Origin: Dehalococcoidia bacterium | GTDB lineage: Bacteria; Chloroflexota; Dehalococcoidia; Tepidiformales; Tepidiformaceae | Assembly (NCBI GenBank): GCA_003104995.1 | Contig: PQAO01000015.1 | Coordinates: 62,001-126,000, forward strand | Length of the DNA stretch: 64,000 nt | Direction: 5' to 3' | Shown: one piece after another, positions 24,761 to 32,506 of the stretch | Layout of the letters: every line of letters starts with the position of its first letter | How positions within the stretch are numbered: position 1 is the stretch's first letter | Notes under the pieces: model-generated | The model's input: only the letters and a program-made list of their open reading frames with translations | Told to the model about the DNA's origin: nothing | Database searches by the model: none | Made by a program: the position numbers and the translations under genes

Positions 24761-25093
24761 TCAGTTGGGACGCGAGGGCGAGCGTCTGCCCGAGTCCTTC
24801 GGCTGAGGCGCCCGATGGAGCACTGCCTCGGCTTGCTCGATGTCCGCCACGGCCTGCCGGAACACCACCTGCTTGAGGTAGGTCTGGTAGGGCACACCGA
24901 GGATGGCCGCCGCCCGCTTTACGACGCCGATTTGCTGCTTGCCCCAACGCAAGGTCACGACCCCGGCGGCGAGCTCGCGGTCCGCCTCGGCTTCGAGGCG
25001 AGAGACCAGCTCGGATACCTCGGCATCCTCCCCGGCGCGCTCTTCGACGACACTCATTTCGATGGGCTTGGGCTTGCGTGATCCAGCCATCAT
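24761..25093 (-). CDS. CopG-type antitoxin
   Basis: A 110-residue protein with an acidic N-terminus and a ribbon-helix-helix-like C-terminal part, VVKRAAAILGVPYQTYLKQVVFRQA. The phrase IPYQT/VPYQT after a helix is diagnostic of CopG-type antitoxins. ATG 25,093 overlaps the stop of the upstream gene (ATGATG around TGA) with GGAGGA just before it, so the pair is translationally coupled. The upstream gene would be the toxin. Confidence 0.7.
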   Translation of the reverse strand: MMAGSRKPKPIEMSVVEERAGEDAEVSELVSRLEAEADRELAAGVVTLRWGKQQIGVVKRAAAILGVPYQTYLKQVVFRQAVADIEQAEAVLHRAPQPKDSGRRSPSRPN

Positions 25094-25365
25094 TCCTCCT
25101 CCCGTCGGAAGCAACTAATGACGATGACCGACTGATCGTGGGGGTGCCGCGTCCAGTAGATGCCATGAGTCTCAGTCACCGTCTCAAACCGCGACCGAGC
25201 CTCGTCCCACGGCTGCGTCTCGCCTTCGAAGAAGGCGCGAATCGCGTCCTCGGGCACAGTCCCGTGCCGCAGCGTCATGTGGAGCACCTCCGGGTGTTCC
25301 AGGTCGTAGTAGAAGCGGAAGCGCTCGCCGCCGGCTTCGATGATGAGCGCCTCTCGCCTACTCAC
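25090..25365 (-). CDS. probable toxin partner of the CopG-type antitoxin
   Basis: A 91-residue protein, EALIIEAGGERFRFYYDLEHPEVLHM at the start and SVIVISCFRREEE at the end. The size, overlap with a CopG antitoxin and toxin-first order suggest a toxin of the BrnT/RelE-like size class, but no catalytic motif is recognised. The start is placed at GTG 25,365 because a TACAAT -10 box ends six bases before it; ATG 25,383 would overlap that box. Confidence 0.55.
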   Translation of the reverse strand: MSRREALIIEAGGERFRFYYDLEHPEVLHMTLRHGTVPEDAIRAFFEGETQPWDEARSRFETVTETHGIYWTRHPHDQSVIVISCFRREEE

Positions 25366-25371
25366 TGAGTC

Positions 25372-25377
25372 ATTGTA
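25372..25377 (-). promoter_or_regulatory. -10 box TACAAT, six bases before a GTG
   Basis: Read on the minus strand, TACAAT is separated from the GTG at 25,365 by exactly six bases, as at position 293. A leaderless transcript for the toxin-antitoxin pair is implied. Confidence 0.4.
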
Positions 25378-25432
25378 CTGCATATTGCATTACATTGGCT
25401 CGAGCTGTGCCGGAGTCAGCCTCGCCCGTCGC

Positions 25433-26020
25433 TCAGGCTGCCTTCAAGGCGACGTCCGCGACTGTGGTCGTTTCGACGACAAGGTCGCGTCGACGGACAG
25501 CGTCGCCGATGTCCGCTCGCAGCGCTTCTGGCTGCGGCCGGCAGCGGTGTGCCTGGACTCCGACCGACTCGAGTTGCTCCACCTCACCATTCTCCAGCCC
25601 GCGCCGCCAGAGCCATCCCGCCCACGAGGGGTGCAGCGGCAGGTCCAGCCGGCGGGCCAGGAAACGGAAGTGAAGTTGAGCCGCGTCGTCCTGCTCCCGG
25701 ACGAGAAGGAGGAAGTCGAGGCGCTCGGTCGCGTAGGCGGCGAGCTCAGGGATGAGCATGCCGTGGTAGGCGGAGGCGGACGGCAGGCGCATCCCGGTGA
25801 AGCGCCAGATCCCCCATGCCTCGCGGGCCAGCGGCAAGGGCTCGCCGCCCAATGCCGCGCCGTCCAGGTAGCCTGCCTCTCCTTTGATCAGTCGCGCCCA
25901 GATGGCGCGGACAGCCTGTTGATGCCCGAGCATCGAGAGGAGCCAGAGTTCGTTCCCGCCGCGGGCGCAGCCATCGACGGTGGCGGTAAAGCCGCCGGCC
26001 CGGATCGTCAGGAGGTCCAT
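25433..26020 (-). CDS. uncharacterised element protein
   Basis: A 195-residue protein, no family recognised. It opens MDLLTIRAGGFTATVDGCARG and has a middle stretch AYATERLDFLLLVREQDDAA. No signal peptide or membrane span. The ATG overlaps the stop of the zinc-ribbon gene by one base (TGATG), placing it in the small-gene operon running down from 27.2 kb. Confidence 0.55.
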   Translation of the reverse strand: MDLLTIRAGGFTATVDGCARGGNELWLLSMLGHQQAVRAIWARLIKGEAGYLDGAALGGEPLPLAREAWGIWRFTGMRLPSASAYHGMLIPELAAYATERLDFLLLVREQDDAAQLHFRFLARRLDLPLHPSWAGWLWRRGLENGEVEQLESVGVQAHRCRPQPEALRADIGDAVRRRDLVVETTTVADVALKAA

Positions 26021-26217
26021 CACTGGCCTCGCGGCGACGGTGCCTGAGCGGCGGTCGCCGAGGGAGGCCGTTGGTTGCTGTCGTCCGCGTCCTCGAAGAG
26101 GGGAGGCGTGACAGGCAGCGCTGCGCTCTCCGGCGGTTCGTAGCCGCAGCGGTCGCAATAGCGCAGGCGGCCGTCCTCGGTCAGTGGGCGTTCGCAGCGC
26201 GGGCAGCAGCCGGGCAT
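26020..26217 (-). CDS. small zinc-ribbon protein
   Basis: A 65-residue protein with a clear CCPRC...YCDRCGY zinc ribbon in its first 27 residues and a Pro/Ala-rich, probably unstructured tail. Such ribbons bind nucleic acid or proteins. It overlaps the 87-residue gene upstream and touches the gene downstream. Confidence 0.6.
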   Translation of the reverse strand: MPGCCPRCERPLTEDGRLRYCDRCGYEPPESAALPVTPPLFEDADDSNQRPPSATAAQAPSPRGQ

Positions 26218-26444
26218 GCTTCGTCCCAATGCGAGAAGGCGTAGGCGCGGCGCTCGTCCCACTCGGCGCATTCGTAGCGGTCGAGGAGGGATGCCGCTCG
26301 GTCGAGGTCGCCTGCGGCGGCGGCAGCGAGCGCGTCGAGCGCCCAGTCCTCGACGGGCGATTGAGCCTCGTAGAAGCTCGCCTCGTGGTCGACGCTGCGC
26401 ACGACCGCCAGGGCGGCGCGGCGCAGCAGTTCGTGTTCGTCCAT
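26181..26444 (-). CDS. uncharacterised 87-residue helical protein
   Basis: An all-helical-looking, acidic protein beginning MDEHELLRRAALAVVRSVD with a second part LAAAAAGDLDRAASLLDRYE. No known domain. It begins one base after the preceding gene stops and overlaps the zinc-ribbon gene by 37 bases, so it is accepted on operon structure. Confidence 0.5.
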   Translation of the reverse strand: MDEHELLRRAALAVVRSVDHEASFYEAQSPVEDWALDALAAAAAGDLDRAASLLDRYECAEWDERRAYAFSHWDEACPAAARAANAH

Positions 26445-27209
26445 TTAGATCAACCTCCTTGTCGGTTGCCAGGCTTGGGGGTGGTCCCGCCACGGGTTGC
26501 GTTCGCTCCGGACGGCGTCCTCGTCGTGGGGATGCCAGTCCGGATCGGGCACGTAGCCATATCCGTCGGGGTTGGGGATGTAGGGGTGGCTGAAGACCAG
26601 GTGCTCGTCCGTGAGCACGTGCGGCTTCTTCTGCCAGGTGACGAGCATCCCCTCGTAGCCCCAGCGAAACGGGTGGTCATTCGGAAGGGCGGTGTGCTCC
26701 CGGTAGGTCAGCGGAAGGCCGGGATGCGGACCGCGATAGGTGTCCAGTGGCACGACGCGGTAGACGCTCATGCCCCGCTTATCGCGGTCGATTGCCCGGC
26801 CGCTGCCGCCGGTGCAGATCCAGAGGGCGCCCAGGCGGCTTGCGGGCTTACGGATGGTGCCCTTCATGGCGATGGTGTCGGCGCAGTAGGGCGCCCATTC
26901 TCGGGGCGCAGACCACCGCTCGTCGTTGACCGCGTCGTCGTCCTCGTCGGGACGATCGTTGTCGCCGACAGCCACAGCGGTGTCTTCGTCGAAGAGTTCA
27001 TCGCCGTCCTCTGTTGGCAGCGGAGTACGATCCGCGTCGAGCACATAGACGGGTTCCTCACCGGAGAGGTCGAGCCGGTAGCCAGCGGGCGTCTCGGCTC
27101 GCATCTCCGGACCAGACTTACCGCGCCAATCAGGCGCCGGCAGCACGCCCTCGTCCTCGAAGAGCGAGAGCTGGCCACCGAGGCTGGCGGGGGGGCCGTG
27201 GTCGTTCAT
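26445..27209 (-). CDS. uncharacterised 254-residue element protein
   Basis: It starts MNDHGPPASLGGQLSLFEDEG. The QLSLFEDE phrase is a beta-clamp-motif-like sequence also found near the N-terminus of a neighbouring gene (RQLNLFG at 24.3 kb). A strongly acidic linker follows, then a region with two Trp-rich segments (FRWGYEGMLVTWQKK and DWHPHDEDAV). No enzyme motif was identified. Confidence 0.55.
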   Translation of the reverse strand: MNDHGPPASLGGQLSLFEDEGVLPAPDWRGKSGPEMRAETPAGYRLDLSGEEPVYVLDADRTPLPTEDGDELFDEDTAVAVGDNDRPDEDDDAVNDERWSAPREWAPYCADTIAMKGTIRKPASRLGALWICTGGSGRAIDRDKRGMSVYRVVPLDTYRGPHPGLPLTYREHTALPNDHPFRWGYEGMLVTWQKKPHVLTDEHLVFSHPYIPNPDGYGYVPDPDWHPHDEDAVRSERNPWRDHPQAWQPTRRLI

Positions 27210-27257
27210 CGTTTCACCGGAACGGACCGATCCCTCGGGACCGGCCCGTGCCGTCGT

Positions 27258-27509
27258 TCAGCGACTCTCGCCGCGACGTGCTTGCTCACGTTCGAGCCAG
27301 CGCCGGCCGGCGGCCGTCAGCGCGTAGCTCCGCTCGCCACGGTGGTCTGTGCTCACCACCTCGGCCAGGCCGAGATCGCAGAGCTCGCACATCTGCTGGT
27401 CCAGGCGCTCCAGCTCGTGGAGAAAAGCCCTGCACTGCTGACAGAGCCGCGTTTCGAAGTGGCCGTCTTGACTATGCGGGACGAGGCGGACGATCGGCTC
27501 GGCCGTCAC
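27258..27509 (-). CDS. small winged-helix-like protein
   Basis: An 83-residue protein. The second half, CELCDLGLAEVVSTDHRGERSYALTAAGRRWLE, has the look of a winged-helix wing and recognition helix ending in TxAGRRWL, and the first half has CQQC. It may bind DNA or regulate the element; no target is visible. It overlaps the next gene by four bases. Confidence 0.55.
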   Translation of the reverse strand: MTAEPIVRLVPHSQDGHFETRLCQQCRAFLHELERLDQQMCELCDLGLAEVVSTDHRGERSYALTAAGRRWLEREQARRGESR

Positions 27510-27760
27510 GCCTCACCGTCCGTGTCCGGTCGCAGTGAGTAGGCGTAGTCGAAGGCCGCACGGTCCAGGCAGATCTCAAAGCCGGACTGACCGATCTCGA
27601 TATCGGCGAGGTGGTGCAACGCCGCGATGAGCTCGGCGATGGTGTCGGTCCAGGCAGCCACCGGGTTTGGGTCATCGCCGATCCCGGTGAATGCCCGGAA
27701 CTGCAGCGCGACGGCGCGCGCTGCGTTGATGTTTCGGCGGTCGGGGCTGGGGGTTGCCAT
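27506..27760 (-). CDS. uncharacterised 84-residue protein
   Basis: The product MATPSPDRRNINAARAVALQ... is mostly helical, with DTIAELIAALHHLADIEIGQSGFEICLD in the middle. No known domain. It sits two bases from the gene upstream and overlaps the winged-helix gene. Confidence 0.5.
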   Translation of the reverse strand: MATPSPDRRNINAARAVALQFRAFTGIGDDPNPVAAWTDTIAELIAALHHLADIEIGQSGFEICLDRAAFDYAYSLRPDTDGEA

Positions 27761-27762
27761 CG

Positions 27763-28266
27763 CTACCCTGCCTTCCGCGCTCGTTGGAGGGTCACGACGG
27801 GGGAGCCGCTGAGACAGCCGTCGCCGTGACGGTGGTCCATCCCGGTCGCGTGCTGGATGGCGCGCGACGCGGGGACGGGCTCTGGGTGCGCTCCTGTCGT
27901 CCAGGCCGAGTAACCGTGGTCGTCGAGGTGGAGGTAGTTGCGCGACGCGCGGTGCTTGTAGGCGAAGAGCACGGCCCGGGCGCCATCGATGTGCCGGGCC
28001 CGGCAACCCATCGCCATGAACTCAGCGGCGTAGAGCCAGGACCCGCAACGGCCGGCGTAGTTCCAGAGGGGCCGGAAGCTCAGCGGGTCGAAGTTGGTTG
28101 GCTCGTAGCGATGGGGCCCGGCGGCCGGGTGCAGCGGGCACCGGTCGGATGCGAGCGGGAAGCCGCTCCACGGGCAGCAGGTGCCGCCCGGTCCCGGCCG
28201 TGTGCAGTGGAAGACCGGCCCTTCGCCGGGTGGGTAGGGCGTCGGTTCGCAAGTGTGAATGTTCAT
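27763..28266 (-). CDS. uncharacterised Cys/His-rich element protein
   Basis: A 167-residue protein beginning MNIHTCEPTPYPPGEGPVFH, with C..C-type pairs (TCCPWSG; DRCPLHP; YAGRCGSW; GCRARH). One or two zinc sites are plausible. GAGGAGGCAACC precedes the ATG at 28,266. It is the first gene of the unit running down to the CopG pair; a terminator lies just upstream. Confidence 0.55.
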   Translation of the reverse strand: MNIHTCEPTPYPPGEGPVFHCTRPGPGGTCCPWSGFPLASDRCPLHPAAGPHRYEPTNFDPLSFRPLWNYAGRCGSWLYAAEFMAMGCRARHIDGARAVLFAYKHRASRNYLHLDDHGYSAWTTGAHPEPVPASRAIQHATGMDHRHGDGCLSGSPVVTLQRARKAG

Positions 28267-28310
28267 GGTTGCCTCCTCGTCGGTTGGAGGGCGGGAACGC
28301 GGCACGAAAA

Positions 28311-28333
28311 GAGCCCGGCTGGTGGCCGGGCTC
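28311..28333 (-). terminator. Rho-independent terminator
   Basis: GAGCCCGGC pairs perfectly with GCCGGGCTC around a five-base loop. On the minus strand it is followed by TTTTCG. It ends the DUF932/71-residue unit. Confidence 0.75.
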
Positions 28334-28368
28334 TCCCTGAGGTGCCGGTGTGTGGCGAAGACTCTCGG

Positions 28369-28584
28369 CTAACGTTCAGCCGCGTAATCGTGGATGGCCT
28401 CGCGAGTCAGCGGCTCGGCAATGGCTTCGACGAGCGAGCCGTCGTCATTGAACGTTTCCAGCAGGTGCTCGATCACCGCGTCGGGCGAGACCGATCCCGC
28501 GAAGGTGAGCCTGAGCCGGAAGCGACTGATCGTCGGCGCGGGCTCAGGCCGGCGTGAGGAGGGCGTAGACCTGCTGGCGGGCAT
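28369..28584 (-). CDS. uncharacterised 71-residue protein
   Basis: The C-terminal 45 residues (RLTFAGSVSPDAVIEHLLETFNDDGSLVEAIAEPL) look like a small alpha/beta domain. It overlaps the DUF932 gene by 41 bases and is followed by the terminator at 28,311. The exact start is uncertain. Confidence 0.45.
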   Translation of the reverse strand: MPASRSTPSSRRPEPAPTISRFRLRLTFAGSVSPDAVIEHLLETFNDDGSLVEAIAEPLTREAIHDYAAER

Positions 28585-29545
28585 CGGACACCGCCCCCTC
28601 GAGCGAGCCGACCATGCGGCGTTCGAGGACCTGCGTGCTCTTCGTGGGGTCGACCCACTCCAGCCACTCGGTGGCGGCGTTGAAGAGCCCCCAGCGGTTG
28701 TCGATGCCGCCGGCGCTCACGATCGTCGGCAGCTCCTTCGCGTGCTGGAGGAAGGTCATGAAGCTCTCGTGGCGGCGGCCGGCGCGGTTGCGCTTACGCT
28801 CCGTGAGGCTCACGTCGGTCCTCAAAGGATCCGGCGCTACGACTTCGACGACCTGCTCAATGAGCCCCTGGGTGGCCTTGAGCTGGGCCAGCCGCTCGAA
28901 GCGTTGCATCGTCTCCGCCTGCTGGCGGGCGACCAGCCCGAGCGCCTTCGCAGCCGACTCGATGTTCGCCTCTGCCGAGGCGGTGTGGCGGATGCCGATG
29001 CGCTCGCCCTTCTCACGGAGGGCGATGTTCAGCGTGTTCTGGCAGACCACGCGGGTGGAGACGAGCTTCACGCCAAGGCCGCTGGAGCCGTCATGGCTAT
29101 TGGTGACAAGCACATAGGGCGTGATGGCGTCCGTCCCGGCGATCGTGAAGTCCTCGTCGATGCGGACGAGGATGAAGACCTTGCGCCCTTCGTCGAGCGC
29201 GCCCGCGGTCTCGTAGCGGACGCGCCCGTCCGCGAGCCAGCGGTCGATGGCCCCGAAGGCGGTCACGTTCTGGACGACGGTATAGCGGGTGCCGACCACG
29301 CCAAGGACGAAGCCGGTGTCGGCGTACACCGTCGCGAACTTCTCCGGCACGGCGACGGGCTCGCCGCCAACCATGGTGTAGAGCGGAACCAGCGCGACGG
29401 TGCGGTTGAGGCCGGCGAGCTCGGCGACCGCCTGGGAATGCTCCATGCCTGGGGGGATGGCCTGGCCGAGGCCGTGCCAGCCAGGGCGGCCGTTGGCGTA
29501 GGCGAAGGACGCCTTGCCGTTGATGATTTCGAGGTTGTGTGCCAT
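28544..29545 (-). CDS. DUF932 domain phage/plasmid-like protein
   Basis: A 333-residue DUF932 protein. NGRPGWHGLGQAIPPGMEHSQ near the N-terminus, VLGVVGTRYTVVQN, VLVTNSHDGSSGLGVKLVSTRVVCQNTL and the RHESF region follow the family pattern. DUF932 proteins are carried by phages, plasmids and ICEs; the biochemical role is unknown. ATG 29,545 gives the canonical beginning MAHNLEIINGKASF. Confidence 0.85.
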   Translation of the reverse strand: MAHNLEIINGKASFAYANGRPGWHGLGQAIPPGMEHSQAVAELAGLNRTVALVPLYTMVGGEPVAVPEKFATVYADTGFVLGVVGTRYTVVQNVTAFGAIDRWLADGRVRYETAGALDEGRKVFILVRIDEDFTIAGTDAITPYVLVTNSHDGSSGLGVKLVSTRVVCQNTLNIALREKGERIGIRHTASAEANIESAAKALGLVARQQAETMQRFERLAQLKATQGLIEQVVEVVAPDPLRTDVSLTERKRNRAGRRHESFMTFLQHAKELPTIVSAGGIDNRWGLFNAATEWLEWVDPTKSTQVLERRMVGSLEGAVSDARQQVYALLTPA

Positions 29546-29574
29546 GGGAGTGCTTCTCCAATGAAGATGGAAGA

Positions 29575-29599
29575 AGGCCGGCATTCCTGCCGGCCTTTT
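29575..29599. terminator. bidirectional terminator hairpin
   Basis: AGGCCGGCA (29,575-29,583) pairs with TGCCGGCCT (29,588-29,596) around TTCC. TTTT closes it on the plus strand and TTCTTCC on the minus strand. It separates the 76-residue gene from the DUF932 gene. Confidence 0.65.
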
Positions 29600-29653
29600 G
29601 TTGGTCGTTGATGGATCTCCGCGCGAGACGCGGTCTGGTTGCCGGGTTCGGGA

Positions 29654-29884
29654 CTACTCGAAGAGATACTCCCAGTCGTCCATGACGTCCTGCGTCACGG
29701 GTGTGGGCTCGTCCTTGTCGCCGACGACGATGAGGACCAGTCGGTTGGCGCCTTCCTCGCGGACGAGGAACGTGACGCCCTCGTGGTCCGTTCGCGGGTC
29801 GTCAGCAATGACCCGGCGCACGGCATGGGTTGGGCTCTCGGCCTCCAGCCAGCCGTACGGGATGGACACGTAGAAGCGTGGCAT
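29654..29884 (-). CDS. uncharacterised 76-residue protein
   Basis: MPRFYVSIPYGWLEAESPTHAVRRVIADD then VTFLVREEGANRLVLIVVGD and an acidic tail ending EYLFE. The beta-rich look suggests a small single-domain protein. No family recognised. It ends before the hairpin at 29,575. Confidence 0.5.
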   Translation of the reverse strand: MPRFYVSIPYGWLEAESPTHAVRRVIADDPRTDHEGVTFLVREEGANRLVLIVVGDKDEPTPVTQDVMDDWEYLFE

Positions 29885-30085
29885 CAGCGTTGAGCGCCGG
29901 CGCTGGCGGTGGGATTGCACCAGCGCCGCCTGGCGCGAAGGACATCGGCCCAGTGCGCGGACCCTCGCGATCGCCGACGATGGACGCGTGGTCCTCCGCG
30001 CCATCGCCCTGACACCGCCGAAACGGGACTGCTTTCACGCCGACCGGGCACGCGGCACCGCCCGCGTAGAGAGGGCGCTGACCCG

Positions 30086-30844
30086 ATGAGCGACGCCGCC
30101 TGGGCGGTGGTCGACCGGCTATCGACCAGCATCCGGGAGGTGCTCGGCGACGATCTGGCTGCCCTGTACGTCCACGGCTCCCTCGTTACTGGTGGGTTCA
30201 TCGAGGGCAAGAGCGACCTCGACCTCCTGGGCGTCGTGGGCCATGACCTCGACGGCCAGCAGGCAGACCGTCTCCTTGGCGGGTTCGAGTCAAACCTCGT
30301 GACGATGGCGCACGACGCCGACTTCCGTATCGTGACAACGGCAGTGGCGTTGGCGCCGAGCGCACCGGGCTCGACGCCGACGATGGCGTACGAGGTCCAG
30401 GTGCGGCCGACGAGCGACGAGCCGCTGCGGGCGATCCGGGGTCCGGCTGTCGAGCCCGACCTCGTCGTAGAGCTGTCCCAGGTGAGGACCTGGGGGCGGG
30501 CGCTGGTCGGTCCAGAGCCGTCCGAGGTGATCGGCGCGGTCGCCGACGAGCAGGTGGTCGCCGTCGGCGACGGCCACCTGGCACGGTGGCTGGCGATCCC
30601 GTTCGATCCCCAGGTCGACGAGCTGATGGTCTTCACCGCCTGCCGGGTCTGGCGGTTCGCCGAGACCGGCGAGCACGTCCCAAAGGCCGATGCCGCCAGC
30701 TGGGTGTTAGCTCGGCGCCCGGACCTCGACGTGGTTACCCAGGCCCTGGCCCGGCGCCGGGGCGACGACGGCGTCATCACCGCTGAGGGCGTTAAGGAGT
30801 TGCTGACCACCGTAAGGCAGAACCTCGCCGGGCGAGCGCCGTGA
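30086..30844 (+). CDS. aminoglycoside-nucleotidyltransferase-like protein (AadA/DUF4111 type)
   Basis: A 252-residue protein on the opposite strand to all its neighbours. The MNT-fold motif is ALYVHGSLVTGGF followed by SDLDLL near residues 28-48 (GS...DxD). The C-terminal half carries the all-helical DUF4111-like region, FTACRVWRFAETGEHVPKADAASWVLARRPD, as in ANT(3'')/AadA enzymes. Those adenylate streptomycin and spectinomycin; sequence this distant may act on another substrate. It sits where a minus-strand unit seems to be interrupted, consistent with a cargo insertion. ATG 30,086 follows GAGAGGG. Confidence 0.75.
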   Translation: MSDAAWAVVDRLSTSIREVLGDDLAALYVHGSLVTGGFIEGKSDLDLLGVVGHDLDGQQADRLLGGFESNLVTMAHDADFRIVTTAVALAPSAPGSTPTMAYEVQVRPTSDEPLRAIRGPAVEPDLVVELSQVRTWGRALVGPEPSEVIGAVADEQVVAVGDGHLARWLAIPFDPQVDELMVFTACRVWRFAETGEHVPKADAASWVLARRPDLDVVTQALARRRGDDGVITAEGVKELLTTVRQNLAGRAP

Positions 30845-30978
30845 TGGCCTCCACCCGGACGCCTCGGGCGGGAGAGCCCCCCGATGTTGTTGAGGTGCCG
30901 GATCATCCCGTCCTCGCTGGAATCGAGCACTTCGACGTTGTACCTGTGAAGCAACCGATACTTCCGCTTCGGGCCTGA

Positions 30979-31131
30979 CTACCGCCACCCCACCCACGCC
31001 CCGCTCTCGTTCGACGGGTAGAAAAGCTGAACGGGGCGGTGTTCACGCGTTCGGCGCCAAAGGTGGACGATGCTGACGGCCCCGGTCACAGCTGTCGGCG
31101 TTCGAACGACGGTCTCTTCGGGCTCAGTCAG
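30979..31131 (-). CDS. possible small gene after radC, CTG start
   Basis: A 50-codon frame begins at CTG 31,131, overlapping the RadC stop, and reads TEPEETVVRTPTAVTGAVS, then HRPVQLFYPSNESGAWVGWR. After the stop, the same frame continues with KRKYRLLHRYNVEVLDSSED and HLNNIGGL until about 30,870, as if one longer gene had gained a stop or two small genes abut. No ATG/GTG supports it; kept as low confidence. Confidence 0.3.
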   Translation of the reverse strand: MTEPEETVVRTPTAVTGAVSIVHLWRRTREHRPVQLFYPSNESGAWVGWR

Positions 31132-31649
31132 AGGAGTTTCCGTTCCTTGAGGCTGACGAAGGCGTCGCGGCCGACGATGACGTGGTCGGCGACCTCGATC
31201 CCGAGGAGCTCTCCCGCCTTCACGAGCTCTTTCGTGAGCGCGATGTCGGGCGGGCTTGGCTCGGGGTCGCCCGAGGGGTGGTTGTGGACGAGCACGAGCG
31301 AAGGCGCATTGATGATGACCGCTTCGCGGAGCACCTCGGCAGCGCGGAAGTTCACCGAGCTGACGGTGCCCTGGTAGACGAGGACCACATCGAGGACGCG
31401 GCAACGCGTGTCGAGAAGGACGACCCGCACCTGCTCCAGGAGGAGGTATTCCATCTCGGACCGGACCAGCTCGTAGACGTCCGCCGGCCGGGACACGCAG
31501 CGCCCGAGTGGGCCGCCACGGGCGAGGGACCGGCCGTTCGAGCGCAGCTCGGCGAGGAAACGGAGATTCTCCTCGACGAGGTGCAGGAGGGCGGCATCGC
31601 CACCCTCCCGCAAGGACCGCACTGGCGTGCTATGCGGCGAGCGGGCCAT
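31128..31649 (-). CDS. radC: RadC-like JAB-domain protein
   Basis: A 173-residue protein with the JAMM/MPN metal motif HNHPSGDPEPSPPD near residue 122 and the preceding FRAAEVLREAVIINAPSLVLV strand. The C-terminus LGIEVADHVIVGRDAFVSLKERKLL is standard for RadC. The helix-hairpin-helix half is shortened, as in plasmid and ICE copies. It lies in the primase-Rad52 unit. The role is unproven; a function in element DNA processing is inferred from context. Confidence 0.88.
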   Translation of the reverse strand: MARSPHSTPVRSLREGGDAALLHLVEENLRFLAELRSNGRSLARGGPLGRCVSRPADVYELVRSEMEYLLLEQVRVVLLDTRCRVLDVVLVYQGTVSSVNFRAAEVLREAVIINAPSLVLVHNHPSGDPEPSPPDIALTKELVKAGELLGIEVADHVIVGRDAFVSLKERKLL

Positions 31650-31839
31650 CGGGCAGGTCGTCGACTCGGTCGTAGACGGTCAGGTGCAGCGGCCCGTCAT
31701 CCCGGTCCGGGCCGAGAGCGGTGACCGCGTAGGCGCGCCAGCCGGGCAGGACAGGGGCAACCTGCCGTACCTGGACCAGCTCGCGTGGGCCGGCGCGGGT
31801 TTCGATGACACGCACCGGCTGGCGGTGGAGGCGGGCCAT
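31630..31839 (-). CDS. uncharacterised 69-residue protein
   Basis: MARLHRQPVRVIETRAGPRELVQV, then WRAYAVTALGPDRDDGPLHLTVYD. It starts one base after the Rad52-like stop and overlaps radC by 20 bases, filling the gap in the operon. No recognised family. Confidence 0.5.
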   Translation of the reverse strand: MARLHRQPVRVIETRAGPRELVQVRQVAPVLPGWRAYAVTALGPDRDDGPLHLTVYDRVDDLPDGPLAA

Positions 31840-31840
31840 C

Positions 31841-32506
31841 TCAGGCCGCCTTCCGCCGCTGGGCTTCGCGCTCGTTCAGCTCGCTCGCGAGCGCCCTGAT
31901 GGCGCTGGAGAGCTCGCGCTCCGCCGCGTCATCGAGGTCCAGCCCACACCGTTCCCGGAACCAGGACCGGGTACGGGCCTCATCGACCCCGAGCCTCCCC
32001 GAGAGGGCGACGACACGCTGCCGCATGTCGTCCAGCTTCGCCGGGCTTGCGAGGGTGCCCGGACGGCGTTCGTTCAGGCTGTTTCCGAACTGCTGGCCGA
32101 ACTGGCGGAAGGCCCGCTTGATGCCGTCGGTCGTTGCGGCTTTCGTCGCGTTGGCGTGCGCCTCCAGCGTCCGCTCGGTGACGAAGCCGCAGCCGACATC
32201 GCTCCTGGGCGGACAGCCGCTCACGGTTACCCGCACGGCGACGGTGTACATGCCGAGCGCGAGGAGCTCACCGCTGGTCGGATCGACAACGTCGGTGGCC
32301 TGGTAGCGAGGCTCGCCGACGACTTCGGCGCCCCAGCCGCCGTAGCCGAAGATGCGGTTGGCCTGGTCGATGATGGCCTGGCCTTCGAGGTAGGCGAAGA
32401 CGCTGCCATCGTCTCGTGCGCGCTCGCGGACGAGCGCGAGGTCGAGCGGCTGCGCAAGGAGGTCGAGGACCTCCTGCGATAGGCCGCCGTTGGTCGGACT
32501 GGTCAT
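31841..32506 (-). CDS. Rad52/22-family single-strand annealing protein
   Basis: A 221-residue Rad52-family protein. YLEGQAIIDQANRIFGYGGWG near residue 40 and HANATKAATTDGIKRAFRQFG near residue 115 are the two hallmark blocks of the single-strand annealing fold. Such proteins coat ssDNA and promote annealing during phage or plasmid recombination. Its start overlaps the primase stop (ATGA-type, four bases), so both are made together. Confidence 0.87.
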   Translation of the reverse strand: MTSPTNGGLSQEVLDLLAQPLDLALVRERARDDGSVFAYLEGQAIIDQANRIFGYGGWGAEVVGEPRYQATDVVDPTSGELLALGMYTVAVRVTVSGCPPRSDVGCGFVTERTLEAHANATKAATTDGIKRAFRQFGQQFGNSLNERRPGTLASPAKLDDMRQRVVALSGRLGVDEARTRSWFRERCGLDLDDAAERELSSAIRALASELNEREAQRRKAA

